A stretch of 64,000 nt of DNA, taken from Polyangia bacterium. Lineage in GTDB: Bacteria; Myxococcota_A; Polyangia; Nannocystales; Nannocystaceae. Shown here piece after piece: positions 35,216 through 43,945 of this stretch (position 1 is the stretch's first letter; each line of letters starts with the position of its first letter). Location: NCBI GenBank assembly GCA_030430565.1, contig JAUIKS010000026.1, positions 62,001 to 126,000 of the forward strand, in the 5' to 3' direction. The translations under genes were made by a program, and so were the position numbers. The notes under the pieces are model-generated. The model saw only the letters and a program-made list of their open reading frames with translations. It did no database searches and was not told the DNA's origin.

Positions 35216-37205
35216 GCGAACGCTCGTCGCGCGCCTCACCATCCCGCTCGCGCTCGCGCTCGCCTGCGCGAACACGTCGCCGGAGACCTGCCCACCGAGC
35301 GCGCAGGCGCCGACGAACCCAGCCGCGCCCGCGCCCGCGCCCACGCCCGACGAGCTCGCGGACACGAAGAAGATCCGCGGCGATCCGCCGCCCCGCTTCA
35401 CCGACCCACAGCGTCGCGCCCGGATCGAGGCGGCCTTCCCCGAGGTCGAGGCGTACCTCGCCAGCACGGTCGCGCGAGATCATCTCGTCGGGCTCGCGGC
35501 CGGGATCGTGATCGACGGCGAGCTCGCGTGGTTTCGCGGCTGGGGCCACCGCGACCCCGCGCGCGGGCTGCCGATCGAGCGAGACACGCGCTTCGGCGTC
35601 GGCTCGATCTCCAAGACGCTGACGACGCTGTCGATCCTCAAGCTCCGCGAGGAGGGCCGGCTGAAGCTCGACGCGCCCGCGCGCGTGTACCTCCCAGAGC
35701 TGGCGCAGCTCGTCTACCCGACCGCCGACAGCCCCGAGATCACGATCCGGCACCTGCTCACGCACACCTCCGGGCTCCCGCGGATGGGCGACTTCCCCGA
35801 GTACCCCGACGCGCAGCCGAGCCGCGCGGAGTTCTTGGCGACCCTGCAGGGCCTCGGCCTCGAGCGCGCGCCGGGGCATCGACGGGTCTACTCCAACCTC
35901 GGCTTTCAGCTGCTCGGTCCGCTGATCGAGAACGTCGCCGGCGTCGATCACCGCGCCTACACGCGCGACGCGATCCTCCGGCCGATCGGCATGGAGGGCG
36001 CCGCCTGGACGCCCGAGGCCATACCGGCGGACAAGCTCGCGGTCGGGCACGAGAACGGCCCCGACGGGACGCCCAGGCCGCGGCCGCACTGGCGCCCCGG
36101 GGCCGCCGACGCGGCCGGCGGGCTGTACGCCAGCGTCGACGACCTGGCCCGCTACGCCGCCTTCAACCTCGACGCCTGGCCCCCGCGCGGCGACCCCGAG
36201 CGCGGGCCCCTGCCCCGCGCGACGATCCGCGAGGCGCACACGCTGAAGGCGCTCGTCAACATGCACATTGAGACATCTCCCGGCGGCGCGGTCGAGCTGT
36301 GGTCGGCCGGCACGGGTCTGGGCTTCGGCGCCTTCGCCACCTGTCGTCACGCCTACGTCGTCGGGCACAACGGCAAGACGCTCAATTACCGCGCGACGCT
36401 CTACACGCTGCCGTGGCAGGGCGTCGCGGTCATCCTGCTCTCCAACCACTCCTCGATCTCGAGCCGCGTGCTGCCGGCCGACGGCCTCAAGGTCCTCGAC
36501 CTGCTCGCCGACACCGGCGCGCTCGCGCGGCGGGAGCACGCGCCCGCGCCCGAGCTGCTCGCGCGCGCCTCAGAGCTCGGCGAGCTGCTGAAGCAGTGGC
36601 GGCCAGAGCTGCACGCGCGCGTGTTCAGCGACGACTACCGCGACGCCTACCCCGTGGAGAAGACCGAGCAGAGCTTCGCGCGCTGGGGCGAGCTCGTCGG
36701 CGCCTGCCGAGCCCCCCGCGCCGTCGCGCTCAGCGAGCCGCGCGCGGGCGTCGTCGAGCTCGAGTGTGAGCGCGGGCGCCTGCAGCTCGACCTGCGCGTC
36801 GCGCCGTGGCGCGAGCCAGGCGTCACCTCCATGCGCTTCGTCGGCGCGACCGAGCTCGCGCCGTCCGCAGCGAACCGAGACGCGGCCGCGCGCGCGGTCA
36901 AGCTGATGAAGCGCTGGGACGACCGCGCCCACGGGCGGCTGTTCAGCGAGTCCCTCGGCGCCGCGCGGATCCGCGGGCTGTTCGACGCGATGACCCGTGA
37001 CCTCGGCGAGTGCCGCCTCGGCGTGGCCCTGCGCGCGCGACCCCAGGGCGCCGAGTACAGCCTCGAGTGCGCGCGCGGGCGCGCGACGCTCCTCGTCGGC
37101 CTCGCGGCGAAGACGTCCGCGAAGGCATCCGCGAAGGCATCCGCGAAGATCACCAGCTTCGCAATTCAAGACGCCGCGGGCCCGTCCACGTGTGCGCCTG
37201 GATAG
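35214..37205 (+). CDS. Serine beta-lactamase/DD-peptidase-fold lipoprotein
   Basis: 663 residues. The signal MRTLVARLTIPLALALAC ends in a lipobox Cys, followed by a Pro/Ala linker. Residues ~80-430 are a class C beta-lactamase/PBP4-like domain with active-site SISK (SxxK), YSN (as in YxN: VYSNLGF) and HNGK near the KTG position. Such proteins include D-aminopeptidases, esterases and peptidoglycan hydrolases, so beta-lactam resistance should not be assumed. The C-terminal ~200 residues contain two similar units (LLKQWRPELHARVF... and KLMKRWDDRAHGRLF...), an internal repeat of unknown function. It ends in an Ala-Lys-Ala-Ser tandem repeat (37111-37152). It is probably anchored in the envelope. 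Confidence 0.82.
   Translation: MRTLVARLTIPLALALACANTSPETCPPSAQAPTNPAAPAPAPTPDELADTKKIRGDPPPRFTDPQRRARIEAAFPEVEAYLASTVARDHLVGLAAGIVIDGELAWFRGWGHRDPARGLPIERDTRFGVGSISKTLTTLSILKLREEGRLKLDAPARVYLPELAQLVYPTADSPEITIRHLLTHTSGLPRMGDFPEYPDAQPSRAEFLATLQGLGLERAPGHRRVYSNLGFQLLGPLIENVAGVDHRAYTRDAILRPIGMEGAAWTPEAIPADKLAVGHENGPDGTPRPRPHWRPGAADAAGGLYASVDDLARYAAFNLDAWPPRGDPERGPLPRATIREAHTLKALVNMHIETSPGGAVELWSAGTGLGFGAFATCRHAYVVGHNGKTLNYRATLYTLPWQGVAVILLSNHSSISSRVLPADGLKVLDLLADTGALARREHAPAPELLARASELGELLKQWRPELHARVFSDDYRDAYPVEKTEQSFARWGELVGACRAPRAVALSEPRAGVVELECERGRLQLDLRVAPWREPGVTSMRFVGATELAPSAANRDAAARAVKLMKRWDDRAHGRLFSESLGAARIRGLFDAMTRDLGECRLGVALRARPQGAEYSLECARGRATLLVGLAAKTSAKASAKASAKITSFAIQDAAGPSTCAPG
37111..37152 (+). 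repeat. 12-bp in-frame tandem repeat (Ser-Ala-Lys-Ala)
   Basis: Three to four copies of a 12-bp unit (GCATCCGCGAAG-like) near the 3' end of the beta-lactamase-like gene encode TSAKASAKASAK. Being a multiple of three, it can expand or contract without a frameshift. Confidence 0.7.
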
Positions 37206-37350
37206 TGCGCGCCGCGGGGGTGGTCAGGCCGGCCTCGGCGCTGCGGGAAGGCTGCATCAGCGGGGTCCTCAACGCGCGAGAGGTCCGCACGCGCGGAGCT
37301 GCGACAGCGCCCCGCGCCGCTGTGCTACAGCGCGTCTCTCTGGAGTTCCC

Positions 37351-37800
37351 ATGACCACCGCGCCCCGCCCCGATCTTTCAAAACGCCCCCTACAAGCGAC
37401 CTGTGAGTACATGATCAACGCGACGCCGGCGCGGGTGTACACCGCGTGGACCGAGCGCTTCGACCTCTGGTTCGCCCAGGCCGGGACCGTCGCCATGGTG
37501 CCCGAGCCGGGTCGCCCCTATTTCTTCTACAACCGCGACGAGTGGGGTCGTCATCCCCACTACGGTCGGTTTCTCGAGCTGGTCGAGAACGAACTCATCG
37601 AGATGACGTGGATGACCGGCGACGGCACCAGCGAGGGCACCGGCGGCGCGGAGACGGTGCTCCGCGTCGAGCTCGTCGACAAGCGCGGCGCGACGCAGGT
37701 GCGGCTGACCCACTCGGGTCTGCCCACCGAGAGGTCGCGCGCCGGCCACCAGGAGAACTGGCCCCTGGCCCTCGAGCTCCTCAACGAGGCGCTTCAGTGA
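37351..37800 (+). CDS. SRPBCC/AHSA1 domain protein
   Basis: 149 residues from ATG 37351, preceded by TGGAG. The sequence follows the activator-of-Hsp90 homologue (AHSA1)/START-like pattern: TCEYMINATPARVYTAWTE at the first strand-helix, EMTWMTGDG in the middle, and a final VRLTHSGLPTE...GHQENWPLALELLNEAL helix. These small proteins have a hydrophobic cavity and are involved in stress responses or lipid/small-molecule binding; no specific role is visible. Its last bases overlap the convergent lipoprotein gene by 7 bp. Confidence 0.85.
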   Translation: MTTAPRPDLSKRPLQATCEYMINATPARVYTAWTERFDLWFAQAGTVAMVPEPGRPYFFYNRDEWGRHPHYGRFLELVENELIEMTWMTGDGTSEGTGGAETVLRVELVDKRGATQVRLTHSGLPTERSRAGHQENWPLALELLNEALQ

Positions 37801-38789
37801 GGGAGCCCCAGGCGCGCGAAGGGTGAGCTCGTGGCCTTCTTGAGCCCGCGATACACGTCCCCCTCCTTCAACTTCGAAGAGAGCACGACCCAGCGCCCCT
37901 CACGACGCCCGCGCGAGCTGGCGAGCGCCGCGACGCTGAGCCCGATCATCCGCGCCAGCTCGGCCATCTGACGCCGGTCTTTGCGGAGCCGCGCGAGCCG
38001 CTTGTAGCCGTCCTTGTAGGCCGAGAGCAGGCGCTCGGCCGACTCCTCGTCGCCGTACAGGAGCCCGACCTCGAGCAGCAGTCGATCGGCCTCGTCGGCG
38101 GGGCGCATCGCCACCGCGACGCGCTCGACGTCGTCGAACAGCCCCTGCGTGAACATCGTCATGATGCCGAAGCCGGCGGGCAGATCGCCCGCGTACCAGA
38201 CCAGCGCGCCCTCGCGCGGGATCAAGCCCTCGACCTCGCGCGTGAACGCGGTGTCGAGCGCCGAGCGCCCCTGCCCCTCGAGCAAGCCGGCCACGGGCTG
38301 CGCCCAGAGCTCCCCCGCGATCAGGACGCGATCCTCGTCGAGCGCGATGATGGTCGTGGCCGTGTCCTCGCCTAGGTGCCCGACGCGGCGCCCGTCGAGG
38401 GTCTCGAGCTCGAGCGGCTGCTCGACGCGCTGGGCCAGGCAGCGCAGGCTCGACTCGCGCCCGAAGCCCGGACCCTCGATCCCGAGCAGCCGTCGATCGC
38501 CGCGAAACGAGTCGCCCTCAGCCACGACCAGCCGGCGCAGCGCGGCGAGCTCGTAGCCGCAGGCCCGGCCGTGCTCCAGCGCCGCCTCGAGCTCGCCCAG
38601 CGGGACCTTCGACAGGGCCGAAGTGACAGGTGAAAGCTGGGCGAGCGCGCTCGCGTCCACCGTCACGACGCTCTCCGCGTCGGCCGGGACGATCGCGGCC
38701 GTCAGCGCTCGCGGCGCAGGCTTGGAGCCCCCACCGCCGCAGGCGGCGAGCGTCACCAGGAAGATCACGCTCGCGCGCCATCGCGTCAT
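37794..38789 (-). CDS. Lipoprotein of unknown function
   Basis: 331 residues. MTRWRASVIFLVTLAACGGGG is a lipoprotein signal with Cys at ~17 and Gly at +2. The mature part begins AAIVPADAESVVTVDASAL, resembling DUF3352-type or 'VPADA' secreted proteins, then alternates helices and strands with no catalytic motif I can identify. ATG 38789 overlaps the upstream gene's stop (ATGA), so the two lipoproteins are translated together and may form one complex. It ends 7 bp inside the SRPBCC gene on the other strand. Confidence 0.7.
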   Translation of the reverse strand: MTRWRASVIFLVTLAACGGGGSKPAPRALTAAIVPADAESVVTVDASALAQLSPVTSALSKVPLGELEAALEHGRACGYELAALRRLVVAEGDSFRGDRRLLGIEGPGFGRESSLRCLAQRVEQPLELETLDGRRVGHLGEDTATTIIALDEDRVLIAGELWAQPVAGLLEGQGRSALDTAFTREVEGLIPREGALVWYAGDLPAGFGIMTMFTQGLFDDVERVAVAMRPADEADRLLLEVGLLYGDEESAERLLSAYKDGYKRLARLRKDRRQMAELARMIGLSVAALASSRGRREGRWVVLSSKLKEGDVYRGLKKATSSPFARLGLPH

Positions 38790-40108
38790 CCGTCACGTCC
38801 TCCCGCTCCGCACAGCGGCGCCGCCTGCTCGATCCACGGCGCGAGCTCCGGATCGTCCAACGTCTCACGCGCGGCGAGCTGCTCGTAGAGCTCGCGGACG
38901 ACGAGCGGGCAGCGGGTGCGCATCTGCGGCACCTCGACCGGCAGCACGATCTTCGCGAGCGCGACCACGCACAGCTGGAAGCGGCGCTCTCGCTGCTCCT
39001 TCGCCCAGGTCGACGCGCGCCCAGAGAGCTTGCGCTCCAAGATCCGGCAGGGGATCGGCGCGCGCGCATCCGCCACCTCGGGGTCGGCGAGCGCCGCCTC
39101 AACGTCTCGAAGCAGCTCCGGCAGCTCCGCGGCCAGCGCGACGTCGTCGCACAGCGCCTTCGCGGCCGCGTGCTCGTCATCTCCGAGCAGCGCGCCAGCG
39201 TCCTCGTAGATCCGGCAGCGATCATCCAGCGGGAGCTCCTGGGCGACCGGGCCCAGCGCCTGCTCCTGCTCCTGCTCCTGCGTCGTCAACGCTGCGCGGA
39301 GCGAGTCGACGAGCGCCGCCTGACTCCGCCTCGCGTGCTCGGTGCACGCGTCCTCGATGCCGGGCGCGCGGCGCCGCGTCAGCGCGTCGCACAGCTCCAC
39401 CCCGTCGCCCCAGCGCGACGCCTCGGTGTGCCGCTTCAGCTCCAGCAGGTGCTCGCGGCCGCGCAGCAGCCGCTTGTGCTGCGTGCACGCGACCGCGGCG
39501 CGGAGCCGGCCGCCCTCCTCGAGCGCGCCGCCGACGACCCGGAGCGCGCCGCAGCGGTGGTCGTCGAGCTCCTGTGACAGGGTCTTTAGGGCAGCTTCAT
39601 AAACGCGGCCGCAGCGAGCGCGCCAGCCCTCGAGCTCGCCCGCCTTGGTCACCGACATGCAGTCGTAGATGAGCCCGCTGAGGGCCGCGTCATCGACCGC
39701 CGCCGGCCGCTCCGCGGGGCCGAGCGCGGCGAGCTCCGCGATCGACTCGTACAGCCGATCGAGCTTGTACCCGGCGCGCTCCTGGCAGCGCGCGAAGGTC
39801 CGGCACGTGTAGCGATCACGACACAGGCGGGCGCCCGCGATCGCGACCTCCCGCTCCCCCGCCGGCGCGCGCGCGCTCAGGGCCTCGCAGGTCTCCCGGA
39901 GCGCGGCTCGATCCGCGAGCGGCGGCGACTCCGCTGCGCAGCGCTCGAGCTTCGCGATCGTCTGCTGACATGGCGAAGCGCTCAGGTCGACGCCCCCGAC
40001 GAGCGCCGCGTCCTCGGGCGCCTCCGCCGGATCACACGCGCCCAGCAGCGCGCAGCAGGCCGCGACGCGGAGGAGAGCACGCGCGAAGCGACGCAAGCGC
40101 ACATACAC
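38786..40108 (-). CDS. Cys-rich, helical lipoprotein of unknown function
   Basis: About 440 residues if GTG 40108 (VYVRLRRFARALL) is used; a second GTG at 40102 is possible, and a frame open further upstream lacks a signal. The lipobox is LLGAC. The mature protein is helical with many regularly placed Cys (C-x(12-20)-C, as in RLCRDRYTCRTFARC and HRCGALRV), suggesting helix hairpins pinned by disulfides. A QEQEQEQ run is encoded by a 6-bp repeat at 39256-39281. No known family recognised. Coupled to the following lipoprotein gene by a 4-bp overlap. Confidence 0.65.
   Translation of the reverse strand: MYVRLRRFARALLRVAACCALLGACDPAEAPEDAALVGGVDLSASPCQQTIAKLERCAAESPPLADRAALRETCEALSARAPAGEREVAIAGARLCRDRYTCRTFARCQERAGYKLDRLYESIAELAALGPAERPAAVDDAALSGLIYDCMSVTKAGELEGWRARCGRVYEAALKTLSQELDDHRCGALRVVGGALEEGGRLRAAVACTQHKRLLRGREHLLELKRHTEASRWGDGVELCDALTRRRAPGIEDACTEHARRSQAALVDSLRAALTTQEQEQEQALGPVAQELPLDDRCRIYEDAGALLGDDEHAAAKALCDDVALAAELPELLRDVEAALADPEVADARAPIPCRILERKLSGRASTWAKEQRERRFQLCVVALAKIVLPVEVPQMRTRCPLVVRELYEQLAARETLDDPELAPWIEQAAPLCGAGGRDG
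39256..39281 (-). repeat. 6-bp Gln-Glu repeat
   Basis: CAGGAG-type units on the minus strand encode QEQEQEQ within the Cys-rich lipoprotein. Short and in frame. Confidence 0.7.
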
Positions 40109-40435
40109 AGGGTACCACCGCCCGCCCGCGTCGCTGATCGTCGAGCTGCGGCGGCGCGAACGGTCAGTACAGCGATCGGTACTCCCCGCGCAGACGCTGC
40201 TGACGCGGGTCGAGGAGACGAGCTCACGCTCGAGACGCGGCGCGCCTCCGGCGTAGCGTCGAGCATAGCGAGCCCGCGGCCGAGCAGCGCGCGCGGAATC
40301 CGACCCGACCCGCGGGCCCGTCACGGGGAGCACGTCCACCGCGCGCGTCCGCGATCGCCCCCGCCCGTTCACCCCGAATCGTACGCGCCGATCAGCCCGC
40401 AGGCGCTTGCGGCGACGCGCTTCGGGTGTGAACGT
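40109..40435 (+). promoter_or_regulatory. Divergent intergenic region (327 bp) with one inverted repeat
   Basis: This gap separates the start of the Cys-rich lipoprotein (minus) from that of the beta-barrel-like protein (plus), so it should hold two promoters. A 5-bp inverted repeat, AGTAC-N8-GTACT, lies at 40166-40183. I see no gene or RNA in it, and the operator suggestion is weak. Confidence 0.3.
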
Positions 40436-41200
40436 ATGGACATGTCTCTCATGACGGCGCGAGCTCGGCTCCGCGACTCGCTCGCGCTCGCGCTCGCGCT
40501 CACCTCGACGACCGCCGCCGCGTCGCCCGCTTCGCTCGCGCGGCCCGCCGAGGCCCCGGCGGCGTCATCCGAGCCGTCAGGGCCGAGGAGCGAGCTCGCC
40601 CCACCGACGGCCGAGGAGGCGCTCGAGCCCGTCGACGCCCCCGCCGAGGAGAGCGCGCCCGCGGACATCGACGGGCCCGAAGTCGAGGCGGTCACGTACG
40701 AAGATGAGGACGAGAGCGACGTCGAGTTCCGGGCGCTCCCAACGCTCCGGATCGGCGCAGGCCCGCTCTTCAGTCTCTCGCCCAAGCGCCCGGCCGCGGT
40801 CGCCTTTGAGGTCTCGCTCGGCGCGCAGCTCACCCTCGCGCGCTACGATCGCGACGTCTCGTTCTTCATTCACCCGGCCCTCGGCTACGCGCACGATGGC
40901 CCCGGGCCCCACGTCCGCAACGCGTTCTCGTCCGGCCTCGGTCTCGGCCTCGGCAGCGACGCGTTGATCGCCTACTACCGCGCGCGCTACCTCGTCGGAT
41001 CGAGCGGCGGGGCGCTCACCCACGGCGTCCGCCACGGGCTCTCGGTCGAGGTCCTGCTCGGCGCCGCCTCGATCGAGCTCGACCACGACTGGCGCGTCGA
41101 GGGCGACGGGCAGCGAGTTCACGGGCTCGCGCTGCTGCTCTCCGTCGACCTGCTGCTGCTGTCGCTAGGCGCGTGGCTGCTGATCTCGCTCTCGCGCTGA
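40436..41200 (+). CDS. Secreted, possibly outer-membrane beta-barrel protein
   Basis: 254 residues. The N-terminus has a hydrophobic signal (RDSLALALALTSTTAAASPA) with a likely signal peptidase I site after AAA, then an acidic Pro/Glu/Ala-rich segment of about 60 residues. The remainder alternates short hydrophobic and polar strands (LRIGAGPLFSLS, AVAFEVSLGAQLTL, FFIHPALGYAH, GLGLGLGSDALIAYY), which fits a small outer-membrane barrel. It ends in a Leu-rich helix (LLLSVDLLLLSLGAWLLISL), which is odd for a barrel. ATGs at 40436, 40442 and 40451 are all possible starts. Function unknown. Confidence 0.6.
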   Translation: MDMSLMTARARLRDSLALALALTSTTAAASPASLARPAEAPAASSEPSGPRSELAPPTAEEALEPVDAPAEESAPADIDGPEVEAVTYEDEDESDVEFRALPTLRIGAGPLFSLSPKRPAAVAFEVSLGAQLTLARYDRDVSFFIHPALGYAHDGPGPHVRNAFSSGLGLGLGSDALIAYYRARYLVGSSGGALTHGVRHGLSVEVLLGAASIELDHDWRVEGDGQRVHGLALLLSVDLLLLSLGAWLLISLSR

Positions 41201-41203
41201 TCG

Positions 41204-42694
41204 TCACTTGTTCGCGGCCCGCGGCCGCCCGAGGAGCGCCGTCGCGACGCTCGGGTCGTTCGCGGGGACCCGATCCGGATCGCGCGTCGCCTTCACGGTG
41301 AGCGCTCGATCGGCGGTGATGATCGCCATGTCGCGCTCGCGCGAGAACGAGGTGCTCTTCCACGCCCAGATCGTGTCACCGACGATCGAGTGCGGACCGA
41401 CCCACAGCGCGTCCTGCTGGAGCGCGCCCAAAAGCTCACCGGTCGCGCCGTCGAGCGTGAACACCCACCCCTGCGCGCGGTCCCCCGCGAACCACTCGGA
41501 CGACCGGATGATGACCGCGCCGTCGCGCTTGAACGCGACGAACGGCCAGTCTCCCGCGGTCCCCTCCCTCGCGACGCGACCCTCGAGCACGTCGACCGTG
41601 ACGATCTGGGTGCTCGTGTCGCGGGGCGAATCGCGGAGCTGGAGCTCGAGCGGCGCGAAGCGAGGCAGCTCGCCGAACCACAGCAGGTCGAGGCGGTTTT
41701 GCACCGTGTAGCTGATCGTCCCCACCTCCGCCTCCGCGTCCTCGTGGCGGAGCGTCCACGCCACGCGCGCGTCGCTCCCCTCGACGTCGACGGCGAAGCC
41801 GAGCGCGCCCACCTCCGAGCGCGACGTGAACACGAGCCGGAGCGCGTCCTCGACGCGCAGCCACCCGCAGCTCCACGGGACCATCTTCGCGGCGGTCTGG
41901 TCGTCGATCGGCGTCGCGGCCTCGAGCACCGTCACGCGGGCGTCGGCGCTGAGGTCGTGCGCGACGAGGCCCACGTCGCGCTCAAAGCCGTACACGACAT
42001 CCTCGACGCGACACAGCTCGCCGTCGATCCCCTTGACGTCGACGCTGCGCCCCGACGCCGGGTCGAGGTACTTCGTCGTCATCAGCTGGTCGAGCTGGAT
42101 CCACTCCTCCGTGAACGCGAAGTTGGCGTGCTGTGAGCCCTCTTGCTCGTAGATCGTCGCGCCGCGCTCGCGATCGAGGACGTACACGAAGTCGTTCGCG
42201 TCGATGATCACGTAGGGATCAGCGCCCGCGATGTCCGCAGCGTAGCCGTCCGCCTGCGGGAGCTCGCGCGACCACGCGGGCTCGCCGGTCTCGACGTCAT
42301 ACGCCGTGACCTTGGCCTTCGGGCTGTTGGTGTCGACCAGCACGACGGCGTACCCGCCGGCGACGCTCATCCCGTTGCCCATGCTCGCGGTCAGCGGGTA
42401 TTCGACCGTCGCGCGCCAGCGCAGCGCGTCGGCGGCGAGGCTCAGCCGCGCGATGTGCCACTGCAGCGCGCCGCCGCCGTCGTAGCGGTACATCACGATG
42501 GCGTCCTCGTCATCGATCGGGTGAACGCCGACGAGCATCCGATCGGGATCAATCCACGCGGTCTTAACCCAGCCGCCGATCTTGTAGACCGCCAGCGCGC
42601 CGACCAGCAGCGCGACGATCGTCAGCCCGATCCGTCGGGGTCGGCTCCGCTGGGGCGCCGCGTCGGGCGCGTCGTCGGACTCCATCCCAGGCAT
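41204..42694 (-). CDS. Membrane-anchored PQQ-like beta-propeller protein
   Basis: 496 residues. A positively charged start (RSRPRRIGL) and one transmembrane helix (TIVALLVGALAVYKIGGWV) near residues 23-41 imply a signal-anchor with the rest outside the cytoplasm. The extracytoplasmic part has repeated blades of the type VTAYDVETGEPAWSRELP, FVYVLDRERGATIYEQEG and GWVFTLDGATGELLGALQQD, i.e. WD/PQQ-like propeller repeats. No PQQ-dehydrogenase catalytic residues are evident. Such propellers usually act as binding or assembly scaffolds. It converges on the barrel-like gene with only 3 bp between the stops. Confidence 0.7.
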   Translation of the reverse strand: MPGMESDDAPDAAPQRSRPRRIGLTIVALLVGALAVYKIGGWVKTAWIDPDRMLVGVHPIDDEDAIVMYRYDGGGALQWHIARLSLAADALRWRATVEYPLTASMGNGMSVAGGYAVVLVDTNSPKAKVTAYDVETGEPAWSRELPQADGYAADIAGADPYVIIDANDFVYVLDRERGATIYEQEGSQHANFAFTEEWIQLDQLMTTKYLDPASGRSVDVKGIDGELCRVEDVVYGFERDVGLVAHDLSADARVTVLEAATPIDDQTAAKMVPWSCGWLRVEDALRLVFTSRSEVGALGFAVDVEGSDARVAWTLRHEDAEAEVGTISYTVQNRLDLLWFGELPRFAPLELQLRDSPRDTSTQIVTVDVLEGRVAREGTAGDWPFVAFKRDGAVIIRSSEWFAGDRAQGWVFTLDGATGELLGALQQDALWVGPHSIVGDTIWAWKSTSFSRERDMAIITADRALTVKATRDPDRVPANDPSVATALLGRPRAANK

Positions 42695-42747
42695 GGTAGC
42701 TCGCGGAGAAATTCCGCGGGCGCGCGACCGGCCGCGCGCGCGTCACC

Positions 42748-43896
42748 TCAGTCCTCCGACATCGGCACGAGCCGCCCGCGGAGCAGCAGCTCGACGTGAC
42801 CGTCACGCGCGGCCACGCACTCGCCGCCCGCGAGCGCGTCCAGCGAGCGGTGGAGATCAGCCTCGCCGCCGAGCTCTGGGAGCAACTTCTTGGCGAGCTC
42901 CGCGAGCGCCAGGCGGTGGCCGTCGGCGCGCTTCAGCGGCCGCATGATCGCCATGTGCCGCGGCGTGATCCCCTCGTTGCCGACGAGCACCACGCGGAGC
43001 TCGTCATCTGCCCGCCGGAGCAGCTCGATGAGCCGGTGCAGCCTGGCGATCCACTGGTCATGCTCATCGTTGAGATCGAGGACGACCGGCGCGTCACCGA
43101 TCGTGAACGGGCGGCGCCGGCGGATGACGCCGCCGCGCTCCTGCCCGGCGTCCGGCGGCGGATCGCGGTAGGCGACGAGTCCGTGCAGCCGGGGGGTCAG
43201 GCGCTCGAGCAGGTACGCGACGTGCTCGCGCGCGAGCGTGACGCATGTATACGAGCTGCGGGCGCAGCCGATCCGGTCCTTGAACCTGAAGAGCTCCCGG
43301 CCGCCGAGGTGGAGCCCGAGGTCACCGATCTCGTCGACCTTCGCCTGCTCGACGATCTCGCTCCCCCGCAGCGACGTGAAGAACAGGGCGCGGTTGCGGT
43401 CGCCGGCCTCGTAGTCGATCTGGACCCTGGCCTGACGCGCGCGCTCGTGCGTGCACGGGTGGCAGACGTCCGTCGGCACGTGCGGGCTGACCCGCGGGAG
43501 AATCGGCTTCCCGCAGACGCGGCAGGCGATCGCCTGGTGCCGCTCGAGCCAGCCAGGGCAATCGTCATCGGGCTCCTCGGCGGGCAGCCACAACTCGACG
43601 TCGCGCGCCGCCCGGAGCCGCTCCCACAGCCGACGCGCGACGCGGACCTCGGGCCACGGCGGAACCTCTCCCGAGAACAACCGGATGTCGCCCCCGAAGC
43701 GGAGCGAGCGGAGATAGTGCCGACGGTAGCGCGACTCGCCGTCGCCGTCGCCGAGCCGACAGATCAGCGCGAGGTCGAGGAACCATCCCTGGGTGTCGCC
43801 GTCCCAGGTGGCCTCTAGGACCGCCGGGACGCCGTCGCGCGCCGCGACTTCGCCCAGCAGCTCTTCAACGACTCGATCGAGTTTGGTCTCGCCCAT
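42748..43896 (-). CDS. Hypothetical protein with zinc-ribbon-like cysteines
   Basis: 382 residues, no signal peptide, so probably cytosolic. A CRVCGK ... CHPC pair near residues 132-155 looks like a treble-clef or zinc ribbon. Before it is a mixed alpha/beta region (WDGDTQGWFLDLALICRLGDG, RRHYLRSLRFGGDIRLFSG). After it comes a region with LGLHLGGRELFRFKDRIGCARSS. The last ~120 residues repeat the leucine-rich helix-strand-helix style of ribonuclease-inhibitor-like repeats (WIARLHRLIELLRRADDELRVVLVGNEGI). TIGR02996-type repeat-companion proteins in myxobacteria look similar, but I cannot confirm that. Function unknown. Confidence 0.6.
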   Translation of the reverse strand: MGETKLDRVVEELLGEVAARDGVPAVLEATWDGDTQGWFLDLALICRLGDGDGESRYRRHYLRSLRFGGDIRLFSGEVPPWPEVRVARRLWERLRAARDVELWLPAEEPDDDCPGWLERHQAIACRVCGKPILPRVSPHVPTDVCHPCTHERARQARVQIDYEAGDRNRALFFTSLRGSEIVEQAKVDEIGDLGLHLGGRELFRFKDRIGCARSSYTCVTLAREHVAYLLERLTPRLHGLVAYRDPPPDAGQERGGVIRRRRPFTIGDAPVVLDLNDEHDQWIARLHRLIELLRRADDELRVVLVGNEGITPRHMAIMRPLKRADGHRLALAELAKKLLPELGGEADLHRSLDALAGGECVAARDGHVELLLRGRLVPMSED

Positions 43897-43945
43897 GTCC
43901 GCGAGGGAGGCGAACGAGCGGCGTCGCGCTCGCCGTGCTCCAGCT

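Noticed and set aside
35214..37205. Annotation as an antibiotic-resistance beta-lactamase
   Set aside because: The fold and SxxK/YxN are present but the same domain occurs in esterases and peptidases; length and lipoprotein anchor argue for a different role.
37206..37350. tRNA or small RNA before the SRPBCC gene
   Set aside because: No cloverleaf or strong hairpin with a T-run found; only GC-rich partial repeats of the leader.
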